From the NCBI RefSeq assembly GCF_030272615.1, contig NC_081409.1:875244594-875308593 (forward strand): a stretch of 64,000 bases of DNA, read 5' to 3'. Position numbers and translations under genes: made by a program. Below the pieces are notes generated by a model, which made no database searches, was not told where the DNA came from, and worked only from the letters and a program-made list of their open reading frames with translations. Below are positions 34,317 through 48,000 of this stretch, piece after piece; position 1 is the first letter of the stretch; every line of letters starts with the position of its first letter. The DNA is from Cryptomeria japonica (Eukaryota; Streptophyta; Pinopsida; Cupressales; Cupressaceae).

Positions 34317-34778
34317 TAGACACATAAGTTCTGTAGGATTTTGCCAAGATCAAGGGCACAATGAAAAGCATAAAAGAGACAATAGAATGACAAGAAAAAA
34401 CTGTATTCTCATCAATATACAAATGATCAACTGGATTAACCAATACAATGAATAGAGGCCTGCTTATGTAGGCAAGGCCATATGGATGTATGAGCACACA
34501 AATATGACATGTGGCTCAATGAGAAACAAGGGTAGGTAAGAAATACTAGGGGTAGGTAGGAGAAATAATATAATATTCCACAAGAGGTGGATGACCCACC
34601 AAATATGGAGTGTAACAGCAAAATAAGACCACAAAAGGTGGAATTTCTCCTACAAGCTCTATCCCTATGTGCACACTTCCCTAAGTGTCTCAAATCCAAA
34701 CTATGAAGAGATGCATTATCCTAAGTTAACTTAAGTAAGTGTAATAATATCCAAAATGAATATTTATTTACACCAACA
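34317..34778 (-). mobile_element. Probable solo LTR inside the copia RT region
   Basis: The insertion separates DLVIG from the copia linker QTRRRLDNLIEH. On the - strand it starts TGTTGGTGTAAATAAATA, a typical copia-type LTR start, and ends near ATGTGTCTA. AGTT flanks both sides (34313-34316 and 34779-34782), an incomplete 4-5 bp target duplication. There is no internal coding region. Confidence 0.55.
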
Positions 34779-36321
34779 AGTTCAAACAAGGAGAAGACTT
34801 GATAACTTGATAGAGCATGTACAGTTCTATCTTCTTTCCAATATGGAACCAAAGAAATTTAATGAAGCAAGTGAAGACAAGTTTTGGGTAAAAGCTATGG
34901 AAGAGGAGTTAGAGAAAATTGAAAAGAACAACACTTGGAAACTTGTCCCAAGACCTAAAGACAAAAATGCAGTTGGAACCAAATGGGTCTTTTGAAACAA
35001 GTTGAATGAAGATGGGGAAGTTACAAGAAATAAAGAAAGACTTGTGTGCAAAGGATATGCACAAGTTGAAGGAATTGACTTTGAAGAAACATTTGCACCT
35101 GTTACATGATTGGGAGCTATCAGGATGTTCTTAGCATTTGCAAGTTACAAGAACTTTAAAGTCTACCAAATGGATGTGAAATCAACCTTTTTAAATGGAG
35201 ACTTGGTAGAAGAATTATATGCTAAACAACTTGAAAGATTTGTGTTGTTAGAAAAGAAGGGTTATGTTTGCAAACTACATAAAGCTCTTTATGAACTAAA
35301 ACAAGCACCAAGGGCATGGTACTCAAGATTAGACAAATACCTTCAAAAGAGGAGTTGTAGATAAAAACTTATACATCCAAGATGAAGGTAAAAATTTATT
35401 GGTTGTGGTTGTGTAAGTGGATGACATCATTTTTGGTGGTAGAAAAGAGAAGTTGTGCAAAGAACTTGCTTCAAATATGCAAAAGGAGTTTGAAATGTCG
35501 ATGCTTGGTGAGTTATCCTTCTTCCTTGGATTGCAAATATCGCTATCAAATGAAGGCATATTCATTTCACAAACCAAGTACATCAAGGAAATGCTTAAAA
35601 AATTAGGATGGAAGACTGCAATCCAATAAGTACTCCCATGGTCACAGGTTGCAAACTAAGTAAAGATGATAAATCCCCTGATGCAAATCAAACCATATAT
35701 AGATCTACGATTAGAAGTCTACTATATGTGATAGCTACACGACTTGTCATTATGCAAGCAATAGGAGTGGTGGCACATTTTCAAGCAACACCAAAAGGAA
35801 CTCATGTATATGTCGTCAAAAGGATATTCAAGTATTTAAAAGGTACCATGGATTTTGGGTTATGGTATCCAAAAGGAGAACATCTCACCCTCATAACATA
35901 TACGAATGCAGATTGGGCTAGCAATGTTGATGATAGAAAGAGCACAAGTGGAGGAGCATTCTTTCTTGGTAACAATCTTTTATCCTAGTTAAGTAAGAAG
36001 CAAGCTTCAGTTTCCTTATCTACTATAGAGGTGGAGTATATTGCAACAACAACTTGTTGTACACAGGTTTTATGGATGAAACAAACTCTAAAAGACATTA
36101 AGGTTGAATATGAACACCCTATCTCCATATTTTGCGACAATACAAGTGCCATATACATATCAAAGAATCCAATTATGCACTCTAGAACGAAGCACATACC
36201 AATCAAATATCATTTCCTAAGAGAGAAAGTACTTGAACAACAAGTAAAATTGGAGGATGTAGCAATTAAAGAGAAAATAGTAGACATTTTCACAAAGCCT
36301 CTTTCGAAAAAACACTTTTGA

Positions 36322-38073
36322 GTATCTAAGGGAGAATTTATTTCTTTTTCTTTGGATGGATAAAATTATTTTTCAGTCCACAAAATTCTAAATTCTACTT
36401 AAATAGATTTTCACGTAAAATTGTAAACATAAGTTTAATTCAAAAGTAGTTTCTTTCAAGGTTTTGAGTTCTTCAAGTTGGCCATGGAGTTTCCTACATT
36501 CGTAGAGTCCATAAAAAATGGAGGCCTTCAAATGAATTTAGCTGTTTGCAACACTTTCTCCATTGGATGGTTGAAGCAAAAGAAGCAACACAAGAGAGTC
36601 GTCGCTATCATGTGCTCTTATACCAAAGGAACTATTAATGTTTAAGACAACTTTACTAAAAGTGTTACATGAGTGGTAGATATTGATCAAATTAAGATCA
36701 TTGGGCATTTAGATAGGATGAAAGTTCTTATGCCTAAGGCCCAAGGAATAGATAATGGGGAATCAACTCAAAAAACTCCTTCTGGGGTGCTTTTGGGCCC
36801 AAAACTAATCCCATTTACATAGAGTAGCCCGAGGAACTGAGATTCAAAACCTGCAGTCTTATGGTGGAGTGGGCTATTTGGAATCCCTGTATTGGTATCA
36901 ATAAGAAAAGAGGGCTTGTTATCTCTACTGCATATGTTTATGTCCAAGAAAAGAGAAGATTGAGGAGTGACATATACAAGGCTTTTATTTTAGACTCTTT
37001 GCAACATTCGTATATTGTTCAAGAACTACGTTTTCCTTGGGTGCATCTTCTAGAGATGATGGATAGCTAATGGTGTGGTGTGGTGTCTTTTTTTGTTTAT
37101 TTTGCTAGTGTTTTTTCTTGGAGTCATTTTGTTTTTGGCTTCTTGTTTGGTTTTTGATTATGCTCTATTGTGTTGCTTGATTGCTGTAATGGCCTTTTGA
37201 GTTGTTTTATCTATGTTTAGCGCCCTCTCCCTTCTCACTTAATAAAAACAAGCAATCCATAAAACTCATACTTTAATACAAAAATCAATAATAACTTCAT
37301 AAATAATTCTCTAGATTTATTATAACTGATTTAAGTGAATTAAGGTAGGGGTTTATTAATGTGTCAAATGCATTACTTGAATATTATAATCATATATATA
37401 TATTTACAACATTTAAACAAAGTGACCTAAACCAACTATTACTAGCACATATATCCTATATATAATCTATAAATGAAAATTACTAAAAGAATGCAAAATA
37501 TATAATATGTCAAAATGCTAGTAAGAATGAAAGATGGAACATAAAATCATAATATAAATTATAATAAAATAATATTTTATTGAATCATTATTATATAAAT
37601 AATATTAATATCTTTATTTTATATATATAAATAATATTTTTCTAAACAAATTATATATATATATATATAAACAAAATGATGTAAACCAACTATTATAAAA
37701 TGGTTGTTTGACTAGTTTTATTTATTAACGACTATGCAATTCTAAGAGCATAATTTTATCCCTTTAATTTTTATATAGATTAAATTCCAATGCTTATAAG
37801 CCACCTATAATATTAAAAAATAAATAATTTTTTTTACATAATCGAACAATTTTATAAAATCATATCAATAATAAACATAAACACAAGTCTAATTCAATTG
37901 CCTTCAAAAAATAAATTAATACCATTAGAAAAAAAAATTATATCCTAAACAAATTAAGAAGCCGGAAAACTTTAACCATAACTTCTAATTAATTATAGAA
38001 TGAACCAGTCAAAAACTTTATTCTTATAATTGCATTATTTCGATTAAAAAAAACCTCTAATTATATATAAAAT
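36322..38073. other. Degenerate AT-rich DNA downstream of copia
   Basis: Short open stretches near 36480-37070 have no family I recognise. A polyadenylation-like AATAAA lies at 37242. From 37260 on the DNA is very AT-rich with TA microsatellites (37393-37401, 37648-37668). The copia 3' LTR should start soon after 36321 but no TG...CA boundary was found. Confidence 0.4.
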
Positions 38074-38261
38074 CAGACCTATCCTTCTCGATTTCTACAT
38101 CCAAGTAAAGCCGGTTACTTTGTTCAGTTTGACGTGACTGTAAGCTGGCGGAATTTGATTGGTCGATTCTGCTGGCCTGTTCACCTTTTTTAAGTTGGTA
38201 ACGTTAACATGTAGTGTATTAAAAAGTTGGATGCTGTTTTTCAACTTTATTATTAATATAT
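38074..38261. repeat. Left arm of a 3.6-kb-spaced inverted repeat
   Basis: CAGACCTATCCTTCTCGATT through TATTAATATA matches the reverse complement of 41889-42090 with moderate divergence and small gaps. Shared blocks include TTTCTACATCCAAGTAAAGC, GTGACTGTAAGCTG and AAGTTGGATGC. Confidence 0.75.
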
Positions 38262-41200
38262 CATCATAAAATCAGCTATAAACCGGGCATAGAATCTGAC
38301 AATGCTAATGTGACAACTGCAGGCCCACAAAATTAGTAATTTAAACAAATTTTTAATTAAACGCCGAACAACTTGTTTAATTTTATCCCTAACAAACCTC
38401 ATCAAGCCTAACGGGCACAAACAGACAAAAACAAAACAACGTCACGTCACCGTAAATTGACCGTTTATTTGCACGGCATTGTCGACGTTGCCGTTAAGTT
38501 ACGAATCCGATGCAAATATAAAAAAGTCGTCTTATTTCAAAGTCTACTACGAAAGTGCGCTCCACAGAACAATCTTTCCACGTCATTATAATATTCTAAG
38601 AATCTCAGGCCCTGGTCACATGGAAAAAGCGGAGGGAGCGGGGCGATGGGATGGGTTTAAGCGGTAAATAATCGCATATTCTTAAATCACAAGGACTTGT
38701 TTTAAGCGTGGGAATTCGTTCAAGTACCTATATCTTGGGCGGGCAATATTGTTCATGCAGATGTGCTGTTTTTTTAATTAACTTAGATAAAATTTAACAA
38801 ATAAATTAATAATAACAATAAAGTTAAACTTATTGATTAATTCTCTGGGTGAAGTTTTTGAAATAAGAAAATTTACATTGAGTTGAATTAATATAATATA
38901 ATTATATGTGTACATAAAATTTAGAACAAATGTAATAAATAAATTAATAATAATAATAAAGTTAGATTTGATATAAAAAGTTTATTGATTTGTCTTTTCT
39001 TTCTTTTTTATTCTGTAGTTCTTTTTTCAGGCTGCCTTCATTTTATTGTATTTTTTTTCAGCTTATTCAATGCACAAAAAAAGAAGAAGAAGCTTTTGAT
39101 TAATTTTGTTGCTGAAGTTTTTGAAATAATTCTTTTTGCATTAAGTTAAATTAATATAATTATATCTATCTATAGGTAACATATTTATATGTTAAGTGAT
39201 TTATTTTTACTTTTTATTTAACTTCTTTTTATTCATTTATATAATGGTTATATATATATTTTTATACATTTGATTTTACTTTATTTTTTATTTTTATGTT
39301 TTGTTCTTAATGATATACACTTTCATATATTCTTTATTAAAAAAGTCATTTATGACATTTATACTTACCATTTTAAGAATATTTTGATTTGCACTATTCA
39401 AAGGAACTTGTCTTATGAAAATCTATATCAGCCCTTACATGTTTGAGAATGTTGTCTAGAATGAATATTTGCCTAAAGTCACAAATCTAATTGAACAAGG
39501 GAATTGATAGATAATAATTTTTAACACATAAATATAAAAAATATAGATCATCTAGCAAATATTTATATGCTATTTTATTTGAAATATATTATCTATATGT
39601 ATATTTAAATACAAAAAAATGATGTAACGAAAATGATGTAACAAGGGTTGTATATCCTATAGTCTATTGTCTCAAATTTGTACTACTCGAGATTGATCTT
39701 GAGTCACTCAAGATCAATACATAGAAGATTTTAGATCTTTGTAGAGACATTTTACAATTTGAGAGCATCAATTTCTAGACATTAATAGATTCTATTTTGC
39801 TTACCTTCTCCATCTATATTCCATCATTGATTTAAAAGACAAGTATATCTTTCTTCCTCATTCATTTAATTTCACATATAAATTAATTTAAATATTGATT
39901 CCAGCTCTACAATTAAATTATATTAAATTAAATTTATTCTTAATTATAAATTTTTAGACAACTAAAAAGTTCCTAACTTATTAAATTTAAAAAGTGTTTT
40001 GAATTGTATTACATGCATTTAATCTAATTTACGATAGGGGTTATATAACCACCCTACAACCAAACCCTTTACCCGTAGAAGATAATGAAAAGGATTCCTC
40101 CTTTACACTTAACTATAGAGTTTCATTATATTGCATTTTAATTTGAGAAGTTTTATAACCCTGTAGTTCGGTAAAGGTTTTTTAAATTAATAGGCAAAGT
40201 TAGTGTAGGGAAAGCTCTTAAAATTATTATGATTTTCAAAACAAAATTTAGTAAAATAATACATATAAAGAGTTAATGTTGGGTATAAGTAAATATGAAT
40301 GAAATATGGGTCAATGAGTTTGACTCAAAACAATATCTAGTTGCATTTTTTACTTGTTAATAAATGAGTTAAAAAGGATTCTATAATCAATGGTTTATAA
40401 TACACTACACTTCTAGAAGGTTTTGCAAATAAGGTAGCACGTTAAGTGGGTTTTTTTTGTGAAATACTTCATGACTAAACACATTTGAGTTATTGGGATA
40501 AGTGACCTCTCAAAAAGTCCCCATGGTTCATTCTTATGAGCATTTTATTAAAATGCAATGAGTATTTAGTGGACCATTCAAGCTCATGAATGTGACCTAC
40601 TACTTATGAAATATAGGTCACTTAGTTTGACTCGAACACTATGTAATTGAATCTTGATAAAACATAATGATTTGAAACATTACAAAAATACCTCCTACTT
40701 GTCAATGAATGAGCTAAAAGAGGTTCTATTGTTCATAAGGCACAACACTTGTTGGAAGTATTGCAAATCCGGTAGCAAGTTAAGTGACTGATAAGTAGAT
40801 CATCATGAGAGATAGGTTTATCCATTACTCATTAAATATAAGTCAATGGATTTAACTCACACACTACACAAATAAATCCCAATAAAACATCATAGCAAAA
40901 AGTGTTAAATAAAACATAATAACATATATCTAACTTATAAGTTGCTGCAATATTATAAATTGAGCTAAAAAATATTTTTCTTTAAATAGATCACCAAATA
41001 TAAAATAAGAGGAAATTAAACATTCAATTTTGAGTATGAAAGCTATAAATAGAATATATAATTGTGAATGTAATAAAGTGAAATATAACCTTAGCTATTG
41101 ATTAAAACCTTGTAAGTTTTTGTTGTGAGAGTGGTTTATTTGTAATATATTGTTTTAAAATCAACTTAAAATAAGATCATTTGATATTATTGTAGAGCTT

Positions 41201-41888
41201 TTGGATTTGATTGTGTTAGCAAGTTTTTTATCATGAATGTTTTAGATCACACTCTATGATCCATCATGATACAAGTGATCTAAAGGATTGAAATGATTCT
41301 TGGATATTTTAAGGTTAAAAAAATAAAAATAAACTGAAGTATGATTTTGTTTGTTTTTATCATTATAAAAATCACATTTTATGATCTATTATTTGTTTTG
41401 CTCTTATTATCTAGAAAGTTATAATATAAAACAAATATTATTTTCTCTATTTTTTTTCAACCTAATATATTATTAAAAAATAAATATAAATATTAAAAAT
41501 GCATATTCCAAAACCATTCATACTATTATATGAACCAAGGAAAACAATTCATCATCTCCTAAACTTTCAACCCAAATTCCCAAACTTATAAATATTACAT
41601 AATATTAGAGTAGCTTATGTTAGAGAACTTAATTTTGTAAGATGTTTAGTTAAAATAAATTCACTTAGATCAAAAATAAAATCACTTAATTAAAAAAAAA
41701 TCACTTAGGTCATGATATTCCCTTCATTCCTTATATTACATCTTAAAGTTTAAACATTCCATCCTCCTCATCAATTATTCAATCAGTAAAACTATAATTC
41801 TTTGATGATAACAATTTAAGTTTTTTATTATTATTTATATTATATAATTTAAACATATAAAATGTATTCAATTTAAACTTTTATAAAA
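38262..41888. other. AT-rich interior of the inverted-repeat unit
   Basis: I find no transposase or other coding sequence. A segment near 38440-38680 is less AT-rich, with CpG-containing words and a TATAAAAAA-like box at 38517. Three diverged copies of a 235-310 bp unit start near 40308, 40613 and 40848 (GGTCAATGAGTTTGACTC and variants). The rest is low-complexity AT sequence. Confidence 0.4.
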
Positions 41889-42090
41889 ATATATTAATAA
41901 CTAAGTAGAAAAACCGCATCCAACCTTTTAATATACAATAAGTTAACGTACCTACTTAAAAAGCAACGGGCAAGCAGATTTTAGTAATCAAAAGCATTCA
42001 AATCCCGGCAGCTTACAGTCACGTGAAACTGAACAAAATAGCCCCCCAACCGGCTTTACTTGGATGTAGAAATCGAGGAGGATAGGTCTG
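41889..42090. repeat. Right arm of the inverted repeat
   Basis: Reverse-complement partner of 38074-38261. It contains a G-box core CACGTG at 42020-42025 and lies about 1.8 kb upstream of the XBAT-type gene's start codon, so it may overlap that gene's promoter or 5' leader. No flanking target duplication was found. Confidence 0.72.
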
Positions 42091-43862
42091 AGGATCGAAT
42101 ACCGATTGCTGCAAGATACATTTATGCAGAGCAGGTATTTTTGTTCGTTTTTAAAGTCATTTATAATGAAGCCAGGAATCCCTAATAATAATTATTTTTA
42201 TTCTTAGGGGGCACTGTCGATTGCATTTAAAGCTTAAAGCGAGTTAAATGATGGAGTTTTGGTAGGTCAATGAGTGTGAAATGGGACTCGTAGAGTTTTG
42301 GAGTGGAAATGAAGATAAAATGGAGTTAGCGAAAATAATAAAAAAATAAAATCTTCAACTTATGTAGCAAGTGGAGGTCAAATGGAACTGTGGAAGTCGC
42401 TGTTGAGTAGTTCAGGATTAAATTATGTGGAGAGAATATAGTGGCAAATTGCTTTTATATGATGTTTTAGTTAACCTGTTATAACCCTTGTGTATACAGA
42501 ACAAAACAGAAGTGCCGGAGGTCGATTTTAAGGCTGAATGGCCTTAGAATCAAAGACTTGAAATTTTTTAAGTTTTTTGATGAAATTTAAGCAGAGTTTG
42601 AATGAAAACGAGGAATTGAAAGGTGCGAAATTGTGAAATTTCCGTTGAGTATTTGTTTTCGTCGGAATTTTGAAGAAGATCCCCGTGAACTTTAAAGTTT
42701 GAGAAGGTTGTGAATTATGATCACGCGCAAGCGATGCCAAAATTCATGGAAAACAGATGCACAGCAATAAAATTTAGTGAAAACAAGCGTACTTGCTGTA
42801 ACGAGGTTGTAATGATTATGAGCAAAAACCAATGTAGCCAGATAATAAGATAATAAATGAAAGTCGCGATTTTTTAGAAGTAAGAAGGAAGAAATGACGA
42901 TAATTGTGGTGAACAAGCAAGATTATGATGAACGAGGATTTTTTTTCTTTTTTTTTTATTATTTCCTTTTTTCTTTACAGGACATATAGAATTTTCACAG
43001 ATCGAGGCTAATCGGTCATACTAGGATTAAAGTTTATACCAATTCAGATTCTATAAGAGTTAAAGTGATCTAAGGGGAAAATTGATCGTACAAATACAAT
43101 AGTTTTATCACTGTTTGGCGGGTTCGTGAAGAGTAAGGTGGGATAAGATGCAAAACTCTTCGTTTGACGCATTACTTTTTTGAAAATAAATAGATTTTAT
43201 GCTGAACCCTTTCACTCCGATAGATTCTTTGGAATAACTAGAAGTTTTAAATATTTCCAACTTTTTGTTTTTCTGATGTTTATTTTTTTGTGGAAATCGT
43301 CTATCATTCTACCGAAGAGGAAGTTCCCAAGAAATTTTGTTTTTTTTGAGATAATGATTGATTAATTTGGGAGCATGCATTACGCTCAAAATCTGGTTGA
43401 TAAGCCATTTGCATGAAAGCTCATCAGATGTTGATCAGCCTTTTGCATTACAGCCCGTGGGATGTAGTCTTAATATGGAGATAATATAGATGAAAACACT
43501 TTATTATGTTTGATCATAGCAGGCAAGATATGAATTTGAAGAAAGGATTTTCAATTCTCTTTGTTTTTTCTTGCAGAATTTTTGCTTTAACGTTTATTTT
43601 TCTCTGTGGTGCTATATTGCACATGTTTTCGAGAGTCCAAAGCGAGTACTTATAGATTACAAACGTTGACGCAGAGATGGATTTGATGAAAATGGAGGCC
43701 AAGCTGCTTAAGCAATGATGTAAATGACATTTTAGCTCCAGAAATCTTGTGTAGATTATATTATAAATCAATCTCATAGATCCATCTTACAGGGTAGGAT
43801 GTAAGTACATAAATTCTCATCTCTTCTATAGCATCGTTAAATATTGTATGTCTCTTCTGCAG
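42091..43862 (+). promoter_or_regulatory. Upstream region / probable 5'-UTR intron of the XBAT-type gene
   Basis: The region has no other coding sequence. GCAGAGCAG|GTATTTTT at 42127-42143 is a possible donor pairing with the acceptor at 43862, which would make the DNA just upstream, including part of the inverted-repeat arm, a non-coding first exon. A T-rich run at 42940-42960 interrupts. The transcription start cannot be placed. Confidence 0.35.
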
Positions 43863-45774
43863 ATTGGAGTCTTGGGAGCCATTCAATTGAGTAAATTTCG
43901 TGACACATCAGTAATCAGAATGCGGATATTAAATTTCATGGGCAATTCTTTCGGATGTTCTGCTTCGGGAGAACGTCTGGTTTCTGCTGCCAGGGAGGGG
44001 GATTTGCAGGAAGCTAAGGCACTGTTGGAGTGTAACCCACGTCTTGCAAAATATTCAACCTTTGGAGTTCGCAATTCTCCTTTACATTATTCAGCTGCCC
44101 AAGGACACAATGAGGTTACAATTCATTCTACTGTATTAAAGACAGTGTCAAAATGCTATGTTTGATATTGAAATTTGAATAAGCCATCAATAAATTGTTA
44201 CCTGCAGATTGTCTCTCTCTTGCTTGAATCTGGAGTAGAAGTAAATATCAGGAACTACTGTGGTCAGGTAGGCATTCAAGATTTTGCACAGAGTTTTTCT
44301 CGACTTTTTCATTAATTTGATCCATCAATAAACAAAGGAATTGCATTCTGTTTCATGCTCATTGGGTTGAAACCTCCCACAATTGCTAATGCCATTCTGC
44401 GGATCATTGGCAAGTGCACACAATATGACCTTAAAATCATGGTAAAACGATAATTTAGGATTATGTTTAATGTGTGGCTGCGAATAGGGTTTAGTGCTGA
44501 TACAAATTTTCTCCTGGTTATAGAGCTAATTGCATGGTTTAATCCGAGGGCAAATTTCAATTTAGTTATAATGTCGTCATCTTAATATTTTCTCCTGGCT
44601 ATAGAGCCAATTGCATAGCTATACTGGTATATTTTATAAGCACAATATAGCCATTTTGAACTTTGAGATTTTTTGGCTTGGTTAATATCTTCATCCTTTT
44701 GAAATACTGCAGACAGCATTGATGCAAGCTTGTAGATATGGTCACTGGGAAGTGGTTCAGACACTAGTGCTGTATAAGGCAAATGTAAGATAATTTCAAC
44801 CATGTTATCACTGTCATCTGCTGTGTTTTATTGTGGAACAAGATGTCACCAATACTTGGGGTTATTCTCATTTAAGTTTCTGGCATTTCAGGTCAACAGA
44901 GCAGACTATCTTAATGGCCGAACAGCTCTTCATTTTGCAGCAGTAAATGGTCATTCTCGATGTGTAAGACTTCTTTTTGCTGATGTTGTGCCTAGCCTAC
45001 CCAGTTTCTGGCATAACATAAGGACAGCTGCATCACAAGAAGGTTCATTAGTTGACTTTGATCCAAGGCAAGTAGCATTTGGTTTGTTGACCTCATTTTG
45101 AATAGCTGTCACGAAAACAAATCTTGACTTCCATAAGTGTTTTGTTTGAGTCCTTGCTCTAGGATTGTAAACAGACCGGCAGATGGAGGTATTACTGCAC
45201 TTCACATGGCAGCACTTAATGGGCATGCAGAATGTGTACAATTACTACTAGATTTGGGGGCCAACGAATCATTTTTGACTGTTCAAGATGGGTCAACAAT
45301 TGATCTGATAGGTGACTTAGAGTCTTAAGATCAAATCTCTTCTTTACATTTGTGGTAAAGATTATAGGGATGCCAGACATAATTGTAGTTATTACTGAAG
45401 TATAAAAGAATACAACACAAATTTGAACTATTAATTTAAAGACAATACATTTCAATAAGACTGGAGATTCCAACATCGTGATTTTCGGCATTTTGACAGG
45501 TGCAAATAGCACACCTCTTCATTATGCTGCTTGTGGTGGAAATGTTCAATGTTGCCAGGTAAATTGTTTATATTCAAATGCTTGTTCAATATAAAAAATA
45601 AAAAAACTGTTTATATTCAAATACTAATAAAATTTATAGCTATTAAGCTATAGCTGGTTGATTAATTTGAAAATTAAATAGGATGCATTTGGAAATAAAC
45701 ATTAACAAATATTTTTCTAAAATTCAGATGCTAATTGCTCGTGGAGCAAGTTGCAGTGCTCAAAATGCCAATGG
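43863..45774 (+). CDS. XBAT32/XBAT33: XBAT32/XBAT33-type ankyrin-repeat E3 ubiquitin ligase, 5' exons (partial)
   Basis: The coding start is ATG 43920 ([20 protein letters not shown]). The exon begins after a CTTCTGCAG acceptor at 43862, so a 5'-UTR intron is likely. Exons: 43863-44114, 44208-44267, 44713-44784, 44892-45067, 45163-45311, 45500-45558, 45728-45774; all join in frame, giving about 252 codons. Ankyrin repeats are plain: [97 protein letters not shown]. Family members are RING ligases of about 500 residues; Arabidopsis XBAT32 acts on ACC synthases in ethylene synthesis and lateral-root growth. The N-terminal MGN, if used as start, would allow myristoylation. The intron after exon 4 has a GC donor. 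The RING exons are not in the window. XBAT32 and XBAT33 cannot be separated here. Confidence 0.9.
45068..45162 (+). other. GC-AG intron of the XBAT-type gene
   Basis: The donor is AAG|GCAAGT and the acceptor GCTCTAG. The alternative GT donor four bases downstream breaks the frame, whereas AG|G joins Arg-Ile-Val-Asn in frame with the family. GC donors are a known minor class that need a strong downstream consensus, as seen here. Confidence 0.8.
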
Positions 45775-48000
45775 GTATGTGTCCTATGCCTGCAGTACTG
45801 CTAAGTTCTAGTACTGGAATCTGGATGCATTGTAAATTTTGAAATTTTATATATGGCTGCAGTGTTTCCAAGCCATTGAAGTTAATGTCAAATAAGAAAT
45901 ATTGGGATAGTAAAAGTTACTATTTTCTGGAAGGAGTGCTGAGAGTCACTATCATTATAATACCTACAGGTTCTTGCAGAACTATAAAGTAAAACACAAC
46001 ATTAGGATATGCAATGTAGTTGATTTGCACACAAGATTTGTAGAGGAACAGGGAAATGCAAGTATTTAACGTATATTGAAAATTGTCCATAGAAGACATT
46101 TCCTGGACTAGTCGAGCAACAGGGGAATGTGAGTATAAAACATATATTGAGAATTGTCCATGGAAGGCATTTGCTGTAAGACTATGTTATATGGCCAGCC
46201 AAACTTCTCAGCTAATTGATTCTCCAGTGTTTTATCCCACGTGGTCATGGTACCACTGCTTTTGGACAAATGAAGTGTAATCTCTTAAACAGAACCCTCT
46301 TCTGCATTGTATGATACAAGGGCCAGAAGTAATATATGCCAGCCGCCTCTCTCAACAATTCAGGGCACTAAACATGAGGATGCCATTGCTTAACTAAAGT
46401 GGAAATAGGTGACGAGTAAAAACTAAAATATCTATTAGGAAGGTTTGTCCTTACCAGTTTGTGTGCTATAAACTTCAATTCATGATGGTGCATTAGGACT
46501 TTTCCTCATCTGGTTCGATGTTTCCATATAGTGAAACAAGTACATTTATGCAGTTTTATGGGTATAATGACCACATGATGACCTCTGTCATTATATGGAA
46601 TGTTCAAATATCAATAACAGTATGGCCCAATTCAACCCTTTATGTATCCCATTAAAATTTTGGTCTTTCATAAATATTGTCACACTGCAGAGCAGCTTAA
46701 ATATTTTTGTAGCTAATGATGCTAAGTATGCATACAAATCATTAGTTAAACCACCTACATATCAATTGACAATTATTATATACACATGCCCAGGGATTAT
46801 ATCTGGGATAACCTTCAAAAGAATTTAAATATATCTTTGCTTCCTCAATCCTTACGTGTACTTGCTGAAGTGTGCAAGCTGAACATGCAACTTGAACGAC
46901 AATATAACAGCAAATAATATATCAACCAAAATAATAAATACCCTTTTCACTGATGATGCTGACAACATATAATTTTGTGACAAGCATGAAAATTGGTTTG
47001 ACATACACCAAATTGACATATAATGCAATACTTCCAACTTTGACCATGCAACTTACAACTTATGGTCATACAAGTTTCTAAATCTTGAAATACCAACAAT
47101 CTATGAAGATACATTTGAATCCAATACAATACTCTTTTGGCCTCCTATGTTCTTTTCCTCCATGTAATTAAATAAATGGGCAATGAGAATCTATCTTTGT
47201 TGTCTTTTTCAAAGAGGCATAAAGGCACATGATTATTGACCCAGTCTTCCATAAATATTTCTCTGAACGTTCATTTGACAACATTCGAGTGGGATCTAGC
47301 TAACACTCCTTCATCGGAGAACAATGCTCCAAACATTTTATCAGTAATCAATGATCATCTTTAGTTAGCTTCCCTGTTCATGAATCAATCTCTAGATTAA
47401 TGCCCTTTAGGCATTCTATCTTAATACAGGGAAATAAATGCTTGTAGACTAGTGAGTTTATGTGCCCCAACGGCATTTTAATTGTGGATAATATTGTTGA
47501 TGGCATAAATTCATTCCATACAGTATGCCCATTTGCTAAGAAAACTTATGAAGAGTTTGCACTTAGGCCAGGTTGACTAAAGTTGTATATGGCGTTGTGG
47601 AGTAGTTTGCATGTGGTACACATAACTCATGTTTAGATAGGATGGGTTGAGTAGGTGTTTGCAAATTAAGTTATATTTGGTTATCAATTGGCCTAATGCA
47701 TAAGAGGTTTAATCCTCCCCACCTACATGTGCCTAAACTCCTTTTGTTCATCATGTCCCTACCTTAACATGTTGTCCCTTTGCCTTATCTAACTATTATT
47801 AGATAACTGTATATATATAAGGGAGATCTATCATTATAAATTATCATTATTTATGGATAATCAATTTTGGATCTTTTCTTTTCAATGATAAAGTAGGGAA
47901 GCATGTTTGGATCTCATAGTGGGAGAGATCTTGGATTGACTTGCTGATGAATATTTTTTGGTATAGCCTTACTTCAGGGGAATTTCTATTTCTAAATATA
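45775..48000. other. Start of the long seventh intron of the XBAT-type gene
   Basis: The donor is AATGG|GTATGT at 45774/45775. The family's next residues (WLPIDIAR-like) were not found on the + strand from here to the window end. No other gene is recognised in this stretch. Confidence 0.5.

Larger units (their letters stand above)
33968..36321 (+). pseudogene. Ty1/copia polyprotein, right part (integrase end, RT, RNase H)
   Basis: This continues the element interrupted at 22196. After the integrase tail (about 33975-34312) a 462-bp insertion intervenes, then RT: KFWVKAMEEELEKIEKNNTW, the fingers region (NAVGTKWVF), KVYQMDVKSTFLNGDL, the VDD motif near 35417 (VDDIIFGGRK), and LGLQISLSNEGIFISQTKY. 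RNase H follows with YTNADWASNVDDRKSTSGG, VSLSTIEVEYIA, FCDNTSAIYIS and RTKHIPIKYHFLRE, ending at KHF 36321. Stops (TGA 34993, TGA about 35107, TAG at 35364 and 35986) and frameshifts inactivate it. LTRs of this copy were not found. Confidence 0.88.

Noticed and set aside
37393-37668. TATA-like runs as promoters
   Set aside because: Simple TA microsatellites in AT-rich DNA with no gene downstream.
43848-43919. In-frame upstream ATG at 43848 as start of the XBAT-type protein
   Set aside because: It lies across a CTTCTGCAG acceptor; the family N-terminus aligns with the ATG at 43920.
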